This document shows positions 40,466 through 48,803 of a stretch of 64,000 nucleotides of DNA, in pieces. Source of the DNA: Alphaproteobacteria bacterium. GTDB taxonomy: Bacteria; Pseudomonadota; Alphaproteobacteria; Micropepsales; Micropepsaceae. The notes below the pieces were generated by a model that searched no databases, was not told where the DNA came from, and saw nothing but the letters and a program-made list of their open reading frames with translations. The stretch's first letter is position 1, and each line of letters begins with the position of its first letter. The stretch lies in assembly GCA_947473475.1 (NCBI GenBank), contig CANJBZ010000012.1:1-64000 (forward strand), read 5' to 3'. Both the position numbers and the translations under genes were made by a program.

Positions 40466-42427
40466 ATGCGCGTTCGCGTTTTTGCGTCGATAGGTTTAGC
40501 GGCATTCGTACTGGCGGCGAGCGCCGGCAACGCACAGCAAGGAACGCGCGGCGGGGAATGGCGCTATCACGGCGGCGATCTCGGCAGCACGAAATACGCG
40601 CCACTCGATCAGATCAATGCGGGGAACGTTGCGCGTTTGCGCATCGCGTGGCGCCGCCCAGCGGTAGACGCAAGCATTCTGCAGCGCAATCCAAACGTAA
40701 AATACAACCGCGATTTCCGCGCCACGCCGATTCTAGTCGACGGCGTGCTCTTCACCTCGGACGGTGTTGGGCTCATTGAAGCCTTCGATCCCGGCACGGG
40801 ACGCACGATCTGGGTCGAACAACCCTTTGCGGATGAGCGGATGGCGCCCAATCCCAGCGCCACGCGTGGGATCGGTTATTGGTCGCAAGGTAACGACAAA
40901 CGCATCTTCGTCATTCGCGGCGAAAATCTCGTCGTGCTGGACGCCAAGACCGGTAAGCCGGTTGCCAATTGGGGCGAGAGCGGACGTGTGAACTTAAAAC
41001 GCGCGCTCGGACCGCGTGCGACGGCCTATTCTTCATCGAGTGGCCCACAGGTCTGCGGCGACGTTGTGATGACCGGCGGCAATATGAGCGACCGGCCGGA
41101 AGTAAAGTTGCAAGTGCCCGGTGACGTACAAGCCTTCGACGTCCGCACCGGCAAGCCGCGCTGGACCTTCCACGTTATCCCGCGCGCGGGCGAATTCGGC
41201 AGCGACACCTGGGAAAAGGACTCCGCGTCCTATACCGGCATGGCGAATCTGTGGTCGCTCATCAGCGCCGATGAACAGTTGGGAATTGCCTATTTTCCGC
41301 TGACCAGTCCCACCAACGATATGTATGGCGGCCAGCGGCTCGGCAACAATCTGTTCAGCGACAGCATCGTCGCGGTGAAATGCGCCACCGGAGAGCGGCT
41401 CTGGTACTTTCAAACGGTCCACCACGATCTGTGGGATTACGACAATCCCGCCGCGCCTATTCTGGCTGACATCAATGTCAACGGCCGGCCGATCAAAGCT
41501 GTCGTGCAACTGACCAAGCAGGGTTTCGCTTTCGTCTTCGACCGTGTGACGGGACAGCCGGTGTGGCCTATCGAAGAACGGCCGGTTCCCACGTCCACGA
41601 CGCCGGGCGAGCGTACATCGCCGACGCAGCCCTTCCCGACGCAGCCCGCGCCCTTCGAGCGGCAGGGCGTCACCGAGAACGATCTCATCGACTTCACGCC
41701 TGATCTCAAGCGGCAGGCGCTGGACTTGGTGAAGCAATACAAGCTCGGCCCGATGTTCACGCCGCCTACGGTGGCCGGGAATGGCGTCAAGGGAACGGTG
41801 CAATTGCCGGGCTCGGTCGGAGGCGCGGATTGGCAAAGTGGGGCCTTCGATCCGGAAACGGGAATTCTCTATGTGCAGTCGATCACAGCCCCGTTCGTTG
41901 CCGACCTCGTCAAGGGCGATCCACGGGCGACGGATTTGGACTATGTGCCGGGGTTGCGCGCCTATCCGGCGGGGCCGCAAGGCCTGCCGCTGTTGAAACC
42001 GCCTTACGGCCGCATCACGGCCATCAATCTGAACACCGGCGATACGCTGTGGCAGGTCGCCAACGGCGATGGTCCTCGCAATCATCCTCTGCTCAAGGGG
42101 CTCAATCTGCCTCCGCTTGGCAACCCAGGGCGGGCATCGCCACTGCTGACCAAGACACTGCTGTTTGTCGGCGAAGGCGATCTCATTATGGCGCGCGCAG
42201 GATCGCGTCTGCCGCCGGAAATGCCGGTTGAGATTTCGCCGGGCGCGGGCGGAAAGAAATTTCGCGCTTTCGATAAGAAGACGGGCGCGGTGCTGTGGGA
42301 AATGGAATTGCCCTCGGGCACGACGGGTGTTCCGATGACGTATATGCACCAGGGCAAACAATTTATCGTGGTGCCGGTTGGTAGTGCGGATCGCGATCCG
42401 GAATTCGTGGCGTTAAGCCTGCCCTGA
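40466..42427 (+). CDS. PQQ-dependent dehydrogenase (quinoprotein, GCD-like beta-propeller)
   Basis: The 653-aa protein has a signal peptide (MRVRVFASIGLAAFVLAAS, cleaved near GNAQ) and an eight-bladed quinoprotein propeller. Visible elements are GEWRYHGGDLGSTKYAPLDQI at the start of the propeller, FDVRTGKPRWTFHVIP, the WYFQTVHHDLWDYDNPAAP segment typical of glucose-dehydrogenase-like enzymes, and a late PGSVGGADW. It oxidises an alcohol or aldose in the periplasm. It has no membrane domain of the classical Gcd, so electrons must go to a separate acceptor. Paralogous secreted proteins are encoded on both sides, which suggests a functional set. Confidence 0.9.
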   Translation: MRVRVFASIGLAAFVLAASAGNAQQGTRGGEWRYHGGDLGSTKYAPLDQINAGNVARLRIAWRRPAVDASILQRNPNVKYNRDFRATPILVDGVLFTSDGVGLIEAFDPGTGRTIWVEQPFADERMAPNPSATRGIGYWSQGNDKRIFVIRGENLVVLDAKTGKPVANWGESGRVNLKRALGPRATAYSSSSGPQVCGDVVMTGGNMSDRPEVKLQVPGDVQAFDVRTGKPRWTFHVIPRAGEFGSDTWEKDSASYTGMANLWSLISADEQLGIAYFPLTSPTNDMYGGQRLGNNLFSDSIVAVKCATGERLWYFQTVHHDLWDYDNPAAPILADINVNGRPIKAVVQLTKQGFAFVFDRVTGQPVWPIEERPVPTSTTPGERTSPTQPFPTQPAPFERQGVTENDLIDFTPDLKRQALDLVKQYKLGPMFTPPTVAGNGVKGTVQLPGSVGGADWQSGAFDPETGILYVQSITAPFVADLVKGDPRATDLDYVPGLRAYPAGPQGLPLLKPPYGRITAINLNTGDTLWQVANGDGPRNHPLLKGLNLPPLGNPGRASPLLTKTLLFVGEGDLIMARAGSRLPPEMPVEISPGAGGKKFRAFDKKTGAVLWEMELPSGTTGVPMTYMHQGKQFIVVPVGSADRDPEFVALSLP

Positions 42428-42447
42428 CCCCATTCTAGGAGGAACGA

Positions 42448-43260
42448 ATGCGCGGATTTTCCTCTCCTGTATTGCTGCTTACGATCTGTGCCGCTACCGC
42501 TGCGGCACAGCCGGTGGCATCGCCGCCGGATTTTTCCTCGGGCGGCATTTCCTGGAACGGGATTGGTGGGGGCGATCTGCTTGCGGTGCCGGGTTCTCCG
42601 CCGCCGGTGTCGCAAGACCCGCGCTACAAATACACGCCGAACAATCTGGGCGCCCAGCCGACCTATCGCATCAGCGACATCACGAACCCCAACCTCAAAC
42701 AATGGGCCAAGGACGTGATGAAAAAGGACAACGACGAAGTCCTGGCGGGTAAGATCGCCTACACCGCGCGTTCTGCCTGCAAGCCGGGCGGTGTTCCGGG
42801 CTTCATTACGTTAGGCGGTGGCGCTTTGTATTTCGTCCAATCCCCCAAGGAAGTGACGATGATCTTCGACGGCAACGCGGAGACGCGGCACATTTATTTG
42901 AACGTGCCGCATGCGGCGAACCCGAGACCGTCCTGGTACGGCGATTCGATCGGCCATTACGAGGGCGACACGCTGGTGGTCGATACCATCGCGATGAATG
43001 ACAAGTCCTTCATCGACGCCTACCGCACGCCGCACACCAATAAGATTCACGTTACGGAGCGGTGGCGGTTGGTTGAAAACGGCCAGAAGCTGGACGTCGT
43101 CGCGACCATCGACGATCCCGACACCTTCAACAAACCCTGGCAGGCGTCACGCCAGTACCGGGTGGGAAGAAACCGCCCGCTGGAAGAAAACATCTGCGCC
43201 GAAAACAACAACAACCTATTCGACTACGGCACGCCGACCGCCAAGGCCCCCGATTTTTGA
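42448..43260 (+). CDS. Secreted hypothetical protein, paralog B
   Basis: The 270-aa protein has a signal peptide (MRGFSSPVLLLTICAATAAA) and shares with the protein at 39502-40338 the segments TYRISDITNPNLKQWAKDV, PSWYGDSIGHYEGDTLVVDT and the ending NLFDYG.P.AK.PDF. It starts 20 bp after the PQQ dehydrogenase with AGGAGG upstream, so it is in the same transcript. The function is unknown; the tight link to a quinoprotein suggests a role as electron-transfer or substrate-binding accessory, which is an inference. Confidence 0.75.
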   Translation: MRGFSSPVLLLTICAATAAAQPVASPPDFSSGGISWNGIGGGDLLAVPGSPPPVSQDPRYKYTPNNLGAQPTYRISDITNPNLKQWAKDVMKKDNDEVLAGKIAYTARSACKPGGVPGFITLGGGALYFVQSPKEVTMIFDGNAETRHIYLNVPHAANPRPSWYGDSIGHYEGDTLVVDTIAMNDKSFIDAYRTPHTNKIHVTERWRLVENGQKLDVVATIDDPDTFNKPWQASRQYRVGRNRPLEENICAENNNNLFDYGTPTAKAPDF

Positions 43261-43266
43261 TTGGTC

Positions 43267-43489
43267 CTCGCGGAGCCGCGGAGAATCGCGGAGGTAAGAA
43301 GAAGGGGAACCACAAAGGGCACGAAGGAGACACAAAGGACACAAAGTTTCTCGGAACCTTCTTAATTCTTGGGAGGTTGCGGTTGTGCCTGGCGCGCAAA
43401 GCGCGCCAATTTTCTCTTTGTGCTCTTGGTGTCTCCTTCGTGTCCTTTGTGGTTCCCCTTCTTCTCTGCGCTCTCCGCGCCTCCGCGAG
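43267..43489. repeat. CACAAAG/CACGAAG-type imperfect palindrome, copy 2
   Basis: The left arm (43267-43346) runs from CTCGCGGAG through GGGGAACCACAAAGGGCACGAAGG. It pairs with the right arm (43414-43489), which reads CCTTCGTGTCCTTTGTGGTTCCCC and ends CCTCCGCGAG. The middle GGCGCGCAAAGCGCGCC is shared in reverse with the copy at 9677-9797. This element is longer because it includes CGCGGAG-type outer arms; the first copy keeps only one (about 9812-9824). The element fills most of 43261-43531. Confidence 0.8.
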
Positions 43490-43531
43490 AGGCAACTTTT
43501 CTCTAGCACCGGCTCATGCCAAGGTGGCCAT

Positions 43532-43681
43532 ATGAAAAGGCCGGACATGTTCGATTATTTTGGCGGTGCGCTCATCGCGATGACGGTTGCGATGTGGATT
43601 GCCCATTTTGTGCTGCCGCCGCTGCCACCCGAACCGCCGCAGCCAACGCTGCCGGGCGCGATAGGAAAAGGGCCCGTCTGA
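43532..43681 (+). CDS. Small single-span membrane protein, 49 aa
   Basis: The ATG at 43532 has AAGGTGG at good spacing. The product is MKRPDMFDYFGGAL, then a hydrophobic span (ALIAMTVAMWIAHFVLPPL) and a proline-rich tail. Length and composition fit a small inner-membrane protein. Its stop codon overlaps the following terminator hairpin, which supports it being a real, separately terminated gene. No function can be assigned. Confidence 0.6.
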   Translation: MKRPDMFDYFGGALIAMTVAMWIAHFVLPPLPPEPPQPTLPGAIGKGPV

Positions 43682-43698
43682 AAACAGACGAGCCCTTT
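43667..43698. terminator. Bidirectional rho-independent terminator
   Basis: AAAGGGCCCGTCTG (43667-43680) pairs with CAGACGAGCCCTTT (43685-43698) around an AAAA loop, with one mismatch. It separates the small membrane protein gene from the convergent amidohydrolase gene. Read on the minus strand, a short T-run follows the stem. Confidence 0.75.
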
Positions 43699-43721
43699 GT
43701 CGACCGCTATATCGTGGAAAT

Positions 43722-44951
43722 TTACGGCCGCTTGGAACGGTCCACAGCCGCACCACGCAGATATACCGCCCAAATCTTGCGCGTGTTCTTGATGTCGTCG
43801 AGCGGGTTGGCGTCGAGCACCAGCAAGTCCGCGCTCTTGCCTGCTTCAATCGTACCGGCATCGCCCAGCCGCAGGAACTCCGCCGCAATCTTGGCGGAGG
43901 CGGTGATCACTTGCATAGGCGTCATGCCGGCGATGACCATGTCTTCCATTTCGATGTGTGGGCCATAAGAGGTGTTGCCGTCTTCGCCTTCGACGATCTT
44001 CACGCCGGCCGCTGTCAGCTTGGCGAGATTGCGCGCCTGGATGCCGTAAGCCGTCTGCGCCCGCTGATTGTCGACGTTCTCTTCCTGAACCTTCTGGAAT
44101 TCGGCTGCGGGAAGGCTCGCCTGCAGCCATGCCACGTCGGTCTTCACGCCACGGTCGGGCAGGTTGGGGTTCACCACCAGATTCGGACGCTGCTTCACCA
44201 GGGTCATGAACTCATCGTCCACGTCCTTGTCGCGCACGCTGTGGGCGAATGCGTCGACTCCGGCGCGCAGCAGGCCCTTGGCGTCTTCCAGGGTAAAGAT
44301 GTGTGCCGTCACGCGAAGGTTGTTCTTGTGGGCCTCGTCGATGATCGCCCCATAGAGCGCGGGCGTCAGCTTGGGATACATGCCGTTGCGGTCGTCCACC
44401 CAGATTTTCACGATGTCGACCTTGTTGGCCGCCAATTCCCGCACGACACCGCGCGCCTGTTCTTCCGTGTCGACCCAGAAGGGGGTGTTGTCGCGTCCGG
44501 GTTCGGGCCGCGTGATGCCGCGTCCGGCGCTGAGATAACGCGCCCCACCGGGGACGTTTTCGCCGCGGACGGGCAGCAGGTTGAACCCGTTGGTGCCCAT
44601 GCTCTGCGCGGTGCTGATTCCGTAATAGGCGCGCTGTTTCAGATCGCGGATCAGCCCGTCGCGGTTGTTCGTCAGATGCACATGCGTGTCCACGATCATG
44701 GGCATCACGGTCTTGCCCGCGAGATTCACGCGCGTGGCGCCCGCCGGAACCTGAACGCCTGTTGACGGTCCGACCTGCTGGATGCGCGCGCCATTGACGA
44801 TGATCGTGGCGTTCTCGATCGGCGCGCGGCCGTCGCCCACGATGACTCGGGCGCCTTCGTACGCGGTAATCTGCGCGCTAGCAGAGTTCGATGTCGCGGA
44901 AAGCGCGAGGCCTACACTCGCGGCCAGTGCAAATGTCTTCAAAAGACGCAT
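43722..44951 (-). CDS. Periplasmic metal-dependent amidohydrolase
   Basis: The ATG at 44951 follows GGGAGGGA and starts a signal peptide ending NSASAQ. The 409-aa protein has amidohydrolase features: a urease-like N-terminal beta domain (YEGARVIVGDGR), VDTHVHL (the HxH zinc pair), VTAHIF, VDAFAHSV and a C-terminal ALEAGK..DLLVLDANPLDD equivalent. Relatives include imidazolonepropionase-like and prolidase-like secreted hydrolases. The ligands His, His and late Asp are in place by eye. The substrate is not known. Confidence 0.85.
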   Translation of the reverse strand: MRLLKTFALAASVGLALSATSNSASAQITAYEGARVIVGDGRAPIENATIIVNGARIQQVGPSTGVQVPAGATRVNLAGKTVMPMIVDTHVHLTNNRDGLIRDLKQRAYYGISTAQSMGTNGFNLLPVRGENVPGGARYLSAGRGITRPEPGRDNTPFWVDTEEQARGVVRELAANKVDIVKIWVDDRNGMYPKLTPALYGAIIDEAHKNNLRVTAHIFTLEDAKGLLRAGVDAFAHSVRDKDVDDEFMTLVKQRPNLVVNPNLPDRGVKTDVAWLQASLPAAEFQKVQEENVDNQRAQTAYGIQARNLAKLTAAGVKIVEGEDGNTSYGPHIEMEDMVIAGMTPMQVITASAKIAAEFLRLGDAGTIEAGKSADLLVLDANPLDDIKNTRKIWAVYLRGAAVDRSKRP

Positions 44952-45105
44952 GAAATCCCTCCCAGGAAAAATCGGCGGCACTTTAGCGGGGAGAACCGCA
45001 AGGCGGGAGTGGCAGGCTGGCGGTCGGAAGCGGGTGTCATGGCAGCAGGGCGCGCATTGGAGTAGTTTGGCGGTCGATGGGACGCCTGTTTTGCAGCGTT
45101 TCCGG

Positions 45106-45906
45106 ATGGAGAACCGCTTGGCTCTGTTCAAACCGGGACTTGTTTTCAGCCGCCGACACTTTCTCGTGAGCGGCGCGGCCAGTCTCGTTTTGGCCGGCTG
45201 CGACCGGCTTTCGTCCGCGCCGTCGTTTCAGCAGCTTCTACGGGCGGCAGAGGGCATGAGCTACGGCGCGCAACGCTCACTGATTCCAAGGGACGCGCTG
45301 GCGCCGGAATACAGTCCGCGCGACGTGTCGCATCCGTTCAGGGCCAATGGTTCGCAGGACAGCTACAACCTCGACCCCGCCTATCTGGAACACGCCAAAG
45401 ACAAATATGCGCGCTGGCAGGTGAAGGTGGATGGGCTCGTCATGCGGCCCTCCGCGTTTTCGCTGACCGATTTGCGCGGCCTGGGAACGCGCTCGCAGAT
45501 CACCCGCCACGATTGCGTGGAGGGCTGGAGCGCCATCGGAAGCTGGACCGGAACGCCGCTTTCCGCCGTGCTGCAGAAGGTGGGTCTACGTCCGAAGGCG
45601 CGGTTCATCGTCTTCCACTGCGCCGACGAGCAGCTTCGCTATCAGGAAGGCACGCACACCTATTATGAAAGCATTGATCTGATCGATGCGTTTCATCCGC
45701 AGACCATTCTCGCCTACGAGCTGAACGGCGAGCCGTTGCCGCTGGCCAATGGCGCGCCGCTGCGTCTGCGCGTGGAACGGCAGCTCGGTTACAAGATGGC
45801 GAAGTTCATCGTGCGCATCGAAGCGGTTGACCGCATCGACACTATTCGCGGCGGCCACGGCGGCTATTGGGAAGACGACGGCTACGAGTGGTACGCGGGG
45901 ATTTAG
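45106..45906 (+). CDS. SUOX-family molybdopterin oxidoreductase, Tat-exported lipoprotein
   Basis: The 266-aa protein has a twin-arginine signal (SRRHFLVSGA) that leads directly into a lipobox (LAGC, Cys about residue 32), so it is probably exported folded and lipid-anchored. The Mo-cofactor domain contains TRHDCVEGW, whose Cys ligates Mo in sulfite-oxidase-type enzymes, and HTYYESIDL. The domain is compact and without the heme or dimerisation domain of full sulfite oxidases, similar to YedY (MsrP) in size. No MsrQ-like membrane heme partner is adjacent. The natural substrate is unknown. Confidence 0.82.
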   Translation: MENRLALFKPGLVFSRRHFLVSGAASLVLAGCDRLSSAPSFQQLLRAAEGMSYGAQRSLIPRDALAPEYSPRDVSHPFRANGSQDSYNLDPAYLEHAKDKYARWQVKVDGLVMRPSAFSLTDLRGLGTRSQITRHDCVEGWSAIGSWTGTPLSAVLQKVGLRPKARFIVFHCADEQLRYQEGTHTYYESIDLIDAFHPQTILAYELNGEPLPLANGAPLRLRVERQLGYKMAKFIVRIEAVDRIDTIRGGHGGYWEDDGYEWYAGI

Positions 45907-45914
45907 AACGCAAT

Positions 45915-46012
45915 TGTCATCCCGGACGGCGCATCAGCGCCGATCCGGGACCCACCGAGAGTGATTGATCCGTGGGTCCCGGGTTCACGCTATCGCGTGC
46001 CCCGGGATGACA
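45915..46012. repeat. Palindromic intergenic repeat (TGTCATCCCGG type)
   Basis: TGTCATCCCGG at 45915 is complementary to CCGGGATGACA ending at 46012. An inner pair GATCCGGGACCCAC... / GTGGGTCCCGGG forms additional stems. It lies precisely between the convergent SUOX-type and SUMF1-type genes. The shape matches palindromic intergenic units common in alphaproteobacteria and may serve as a terminator or a mobile REP-like unit. Confidence 0.75.
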
Positions 46013-46014
46013 GA

Positions 46015-46848
46015 CTATGGCGCTCGCGCCACGCGGAAGCCGTCGGCCCAGGATTGTTCGTCGGTGCCGCTGCCGACGCGCGCGGATGCGCGGACGTCGC
46101 CGGGATAATCCTCCCAGGAGCCGCCGCGCATGACGTGGCCGCCGCAGTTGGGTTTCACGTAGGGCTTGCCGTCGGACGGTGTTGCGGCGGTGTATTCGTC
46201 GGCCCAGCAATCGTCGATCCATTCCCAGACATTGCCGTGCATGTCGTGTACGCCGAAGGCGTTGGCGGGAAAACTACCGGCGGGCATGGTCTTTTCGCGG
46301 TTGATCCCCTTTGGGCCTTTGTCATAGCCGGTGCTGCCGTCGAAATTTGCCTGGGCCGTGGTGATGGTTGCGCCAAAGGAAAATGGCGTCGTGGTTCCCG
46401 CTCGCGCTGCGTATTCCCATTCCGATTCGGACGGCAGTCGGTATTGCTTGCCCGTCTTGCGCGAGAGCCACGCGGTATAGGCTTTGGCATCGTCCCAGCT
46501 TACGCCAATGACGGGGCGCATTCCCTTGCCCCAGCCTTGGTCGTCCGGATGGTGCCCGCCGCAGCCCTTATCGGCGACGCAGGCTTCCCATTCCGCGAAG
46601 GTGACTTCGTATTTTCCGAGCGCAAAGGACGGGACACTGACGCGGTGTTGCGCTTCCGCTCCGCGATACAGCTCACCGGAAGGCGAGCCCATGGTGAATT
46701 GTCCCGCGGGAATGTTCACCATTTCCGGGCATTGGGCGCAGTCCTTGAACGCGGCGGTGCTTGCCGCCTGTCCGCTGCCGATGTGAAGGATCACAGCGAG
46801 AAGGGCGGCGGCGATGCTGATAAAAACCAATGACGTGCGAAGTTTCAT
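46015..46848 (-). CDS. SUMF1/FGE-domain protein, membrane-anchored or secreted
   Basis: The 277-aa product has an N-terminal hydrophobic segment (LVFISIAAALLAVILHIGS) followed by a complete formylglycine-generating-enzyme-like domain: MVNIPAGQFTMGSP, KYEVTFAEWEACV, RLPSESEWEYAARAG, DMHGNVWEWIDDC and a final GGSWEDYPGDVRASARV. Domains of this family bind many ligands and often do not generate formylglycine; no sulfatase gene is nearby, so enzymatic function is doubtful. Upstream start choice: ATG 46848 precedes the hydrophobic segment. It is convergent with the SUOX gene. Confidence 0.82.
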   Translation of the reverse strand: MKLRTSLVFISIAAALLAVILHIGSGQAASTAAFKDCAQCPEMVNIPAGQFTMGSPSGELYRGAEAQHRVSVPSFALGKYEVTFAEWEACVADKGCGGHHPDDQGWGKGMRPVIGVSWDDAKAYTAWLSRKTGKQYRLPSESEWEYAARAGTTTPFSFGATITTAQANFDGSTGYDKGPKGINREKTMPAGSFPANAFGVHDMHGNVWEWIDDCWADEYTAATPSDGKPYVKPNCGGHVMRGGSWEDYPGDVRASARVGSGTDEQSWADGFRVARAP

Positions 46849-46947
46849 GGAGTGACCAATCCGATGGGCGGCCCATATTAGCCGGGAACCACATGGCGGA
46901 TATATGTCATGATTTCGCCAGCCGCCCCGTCCTGATAGGTATTGCGC

Positions 46948-47688
46948 ATGAGCGGTAAAATTCACATCGGCATTGGCGGCTGGACCTTTGAGCCCTGGCG
47001 CGGCGTGTTCTATCCCGAGAAGCTGCCGCAGAAGCGCGAGCTGGAATATGCCAGCCGCAAGCTGACCTCCATCGAGATCAACGGCACCTATTATACCACC
47101 TTCAAGCCCGCGAGTTGGGCCAAATGGCGCGAGGAAACGCCGGATGGTTTCGTGTTTGCGGTGAAGGCATCGCGCTATTGCACGAACCGGCGCGAGCTGG
47201 CTGGGGCAGGGGAGGCGGTCGAGCGCTTCATCGGCCAGGGAATGAACGAGCTGAAGGACCGCCTGGGGCCGATCAATTGGCAATTCATGGGCACCAAGAA
47301 ATTCCAGCCGGAAGATTTCGAAGCGTTCCTGAAGCTGCTGCCGCGCGAACTGGCTGGTGCGCCGCTGCGCCACGCGCTGGAAGTGCGCAACGCGACGTTT
47401 AGGAGCGAGAAATTCTACGATCTGGCGCGCAAGTACAACGTGGCGATCATCTTCGCCGATGATGATGAATTTCCTGCCATCGAAGAACCGACCGCCGATT
47501 TCACCTATGCGCGGCTGATGCGCACCAAGGAAGACGTCGAGACGGGCTACACGCCCAAAGAGCTGGACGGCTGGGCCAAGCGCGCCTTGGATTGGGCCAA
47601 GCGCGGCGATGCATTCGTCTATTTCATCTCGGGCGCCAAGGTGCGTGCCCCCGCCGCCGCCGAAGCCCTCATTAGCCGCGTTGGATGA
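46948..47688 (+). CDS. DUF72-family protein
   Basis: The 246-aa protein opens IHIGIGGWTFEPWRGVFYP, the hallmark of DUF72, and continues with the TIM-barrel-like segments YYTTFKPASW and FVFAVKASR. C-terminally it contains a DAFVYFIS segment. The family (YecE-like) has no firmly established activity. The ATG at 46948 is preferred to a TTG two codons upstream. The following hydrolase gene starts 50 bp downstream. Confidence 0.88.
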   Translation: MSGKIHIGIGGWTFEPWRGVFYPEKLPQKRELEYASRKLTSIEINGTYYTTFKPASWAKWREETPDGFVFAVKASRYCTNRRELAGAGEAVERFIGQGMNELKDRLGPINWQFMGTKKFQPEDFEAFLKLLPRELAGAPLRHALEVRNATFRSEKFYDLARKYNVAIIFADDDEFPAIEEPTADFTYARLMRTKEDVETGYTPKELDGWAKRALDWAKRGDAFVYFISGAKVRAPAAAEALISRVG

Positions 47689-47737
47689 CGCGGGTACGCA
47701 GTCTATTCTCCTCGTCGTTTCTGCCGGAGTCGTAAGA

Positions 47738-48739
47738 ATGCGCCGTCTTGCCGTGCTGTTGTCCCTCGCATGCATCCTGTTCCAGACGACTCTCGTACGA
47801 GCCGCCGAGCCATACGGCATCGGCCTGGAAGGGTTCGCCTATCCGTATCCGGTGTCGATGCTGGCGGTGCCGACCGAAGGCGAGGCGCTGCGGCTGGCCT
47901 ATATGGATGTGAAGCCGACAGGGGCAGCGAACGGGCGCACTGTGCTATTGCTGCATGGGCGCAATTTCCCGTCGTCTTATTGGGAACCGACAATCAAGGT
48001 GCTGACCGCCGCGGGCTATCGCGTCGTCGTGCCCGATCAGATCGGATTTGGAAAATCGTCGAAGCCGCTGTTTGCGCTGTCGTTCGACATGCTGGCGCGA
48101 CACACCGCGCTGTTGCTGGATCATCTGAACCTGCCGAAAGTCGATGTTGTCGCGCATTCGCTGGGTGGCATGTTGGCGGTGCGCTTCTCGCGCGCGTACC
48201 CGGCGCGCGTGGATCGGCTGGTACTGGAAGCGCCCATTGGACTGGAGGACTACCGCAACTTCGCGCCACCGGTGGAAACCGAGCGCCTGCTGACCATCGA
48301 AGATGCGCTGACGGCGGACGGTTACCGGCAGCAATTGGTCACCAATTATTCGCTGACGCTGCCGCCGGAAGACATTACGCCGTTCATCGACGCGCGCATG
48401 CGCATCAAGGACGCCGCCGATTACCCGCGCTGGCTGCGCGCCTTCGTCAGCTCCTACCAGATGCTCTACAGCCAGCCGGTTGTGTACGAATATCCGCTGC
48501 TGACCCAGCCGGTTCTGTTCCTGATGGGCGCCAACGATCACAACGCCCCCGGCCGTCCGTTCGCGCCGGAAGCACTGCGGCCCAAAATGGGCGAGAACGC
48601 CAAGCTGGCCGGAGAGATTGCGGCAAAGATGAAGAACGCCAAGGTCGAGGTCTTCCCGGGCGTCGGCCATCTGGTCCATCTGGAAGCCAAGGACCGTTTC
48701 AACGCCTCCATGCTGTCATTCCTGAACGCACCGCGATAA
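47738..48739 (+). CDS. Secreted alpha/beta-hydrolase
   Basis: The 333-aa protein has a signal peptide (MRRLAVLLSLACILFQTTLV, cleaved after RAAE) and the alpha/beta-hydrolase fold: an oxyanion-hole segment LLHGRNFPSSYW, the nucleophile elbow AHSLGG (Ser), an acid in GANDHNAPG and His in GVGHLVH. It would hydrolyse an ester, amide or C-C bond in the periplasm. It lies 65 bp upstream of the first aromatic-acid transporter gene, suggesting release of an aromatic acid from an ester before uptake. That is inferred from context. Confidence 0.85.
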   Translation: MRRLAVLLSLACILFQTTLVRAAEPYGIGLEGFAYPYPVSMLAVPTEGEALRLAYMDVKPTGAANGRTVLLLHGRNFPSSYWEPTIKVLTAAGYRVVVPDQIGFGKSSKPLFALSFDMLARHTALLLDHLNLPKVDVVAHSLGGMLAVRFSRAYPARVDRLVLEAPIGLEDYRNFAPPVETERLLTIEDALTADGYRQQLVTNYSLTLPPEDITPFIDARMRIKDAADYPRWLRAFVSSYQMLYSQPVVYEYPLLTQPVLFLMGANDHNAPGRPFAPEALRPKMGENAKLAGEIAAKMKNAKVEVFPGVGHLVHLEAKDRFNASMLSFLNAPR

Positions 48740-48803
48740 CCACCCGGCCCCCTGGACTTGCCGGGCAGACCGGGCACTATGCGAAGCTCATTTGAGGCCC
48801 CGC

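Noticed and set aside
41033-42361. A 442-codon antisense frame in the PQQ dehydrogenase gene
   Set aside because: Mirror frame; the sense protein shows the quinoprotein pattern throughout.
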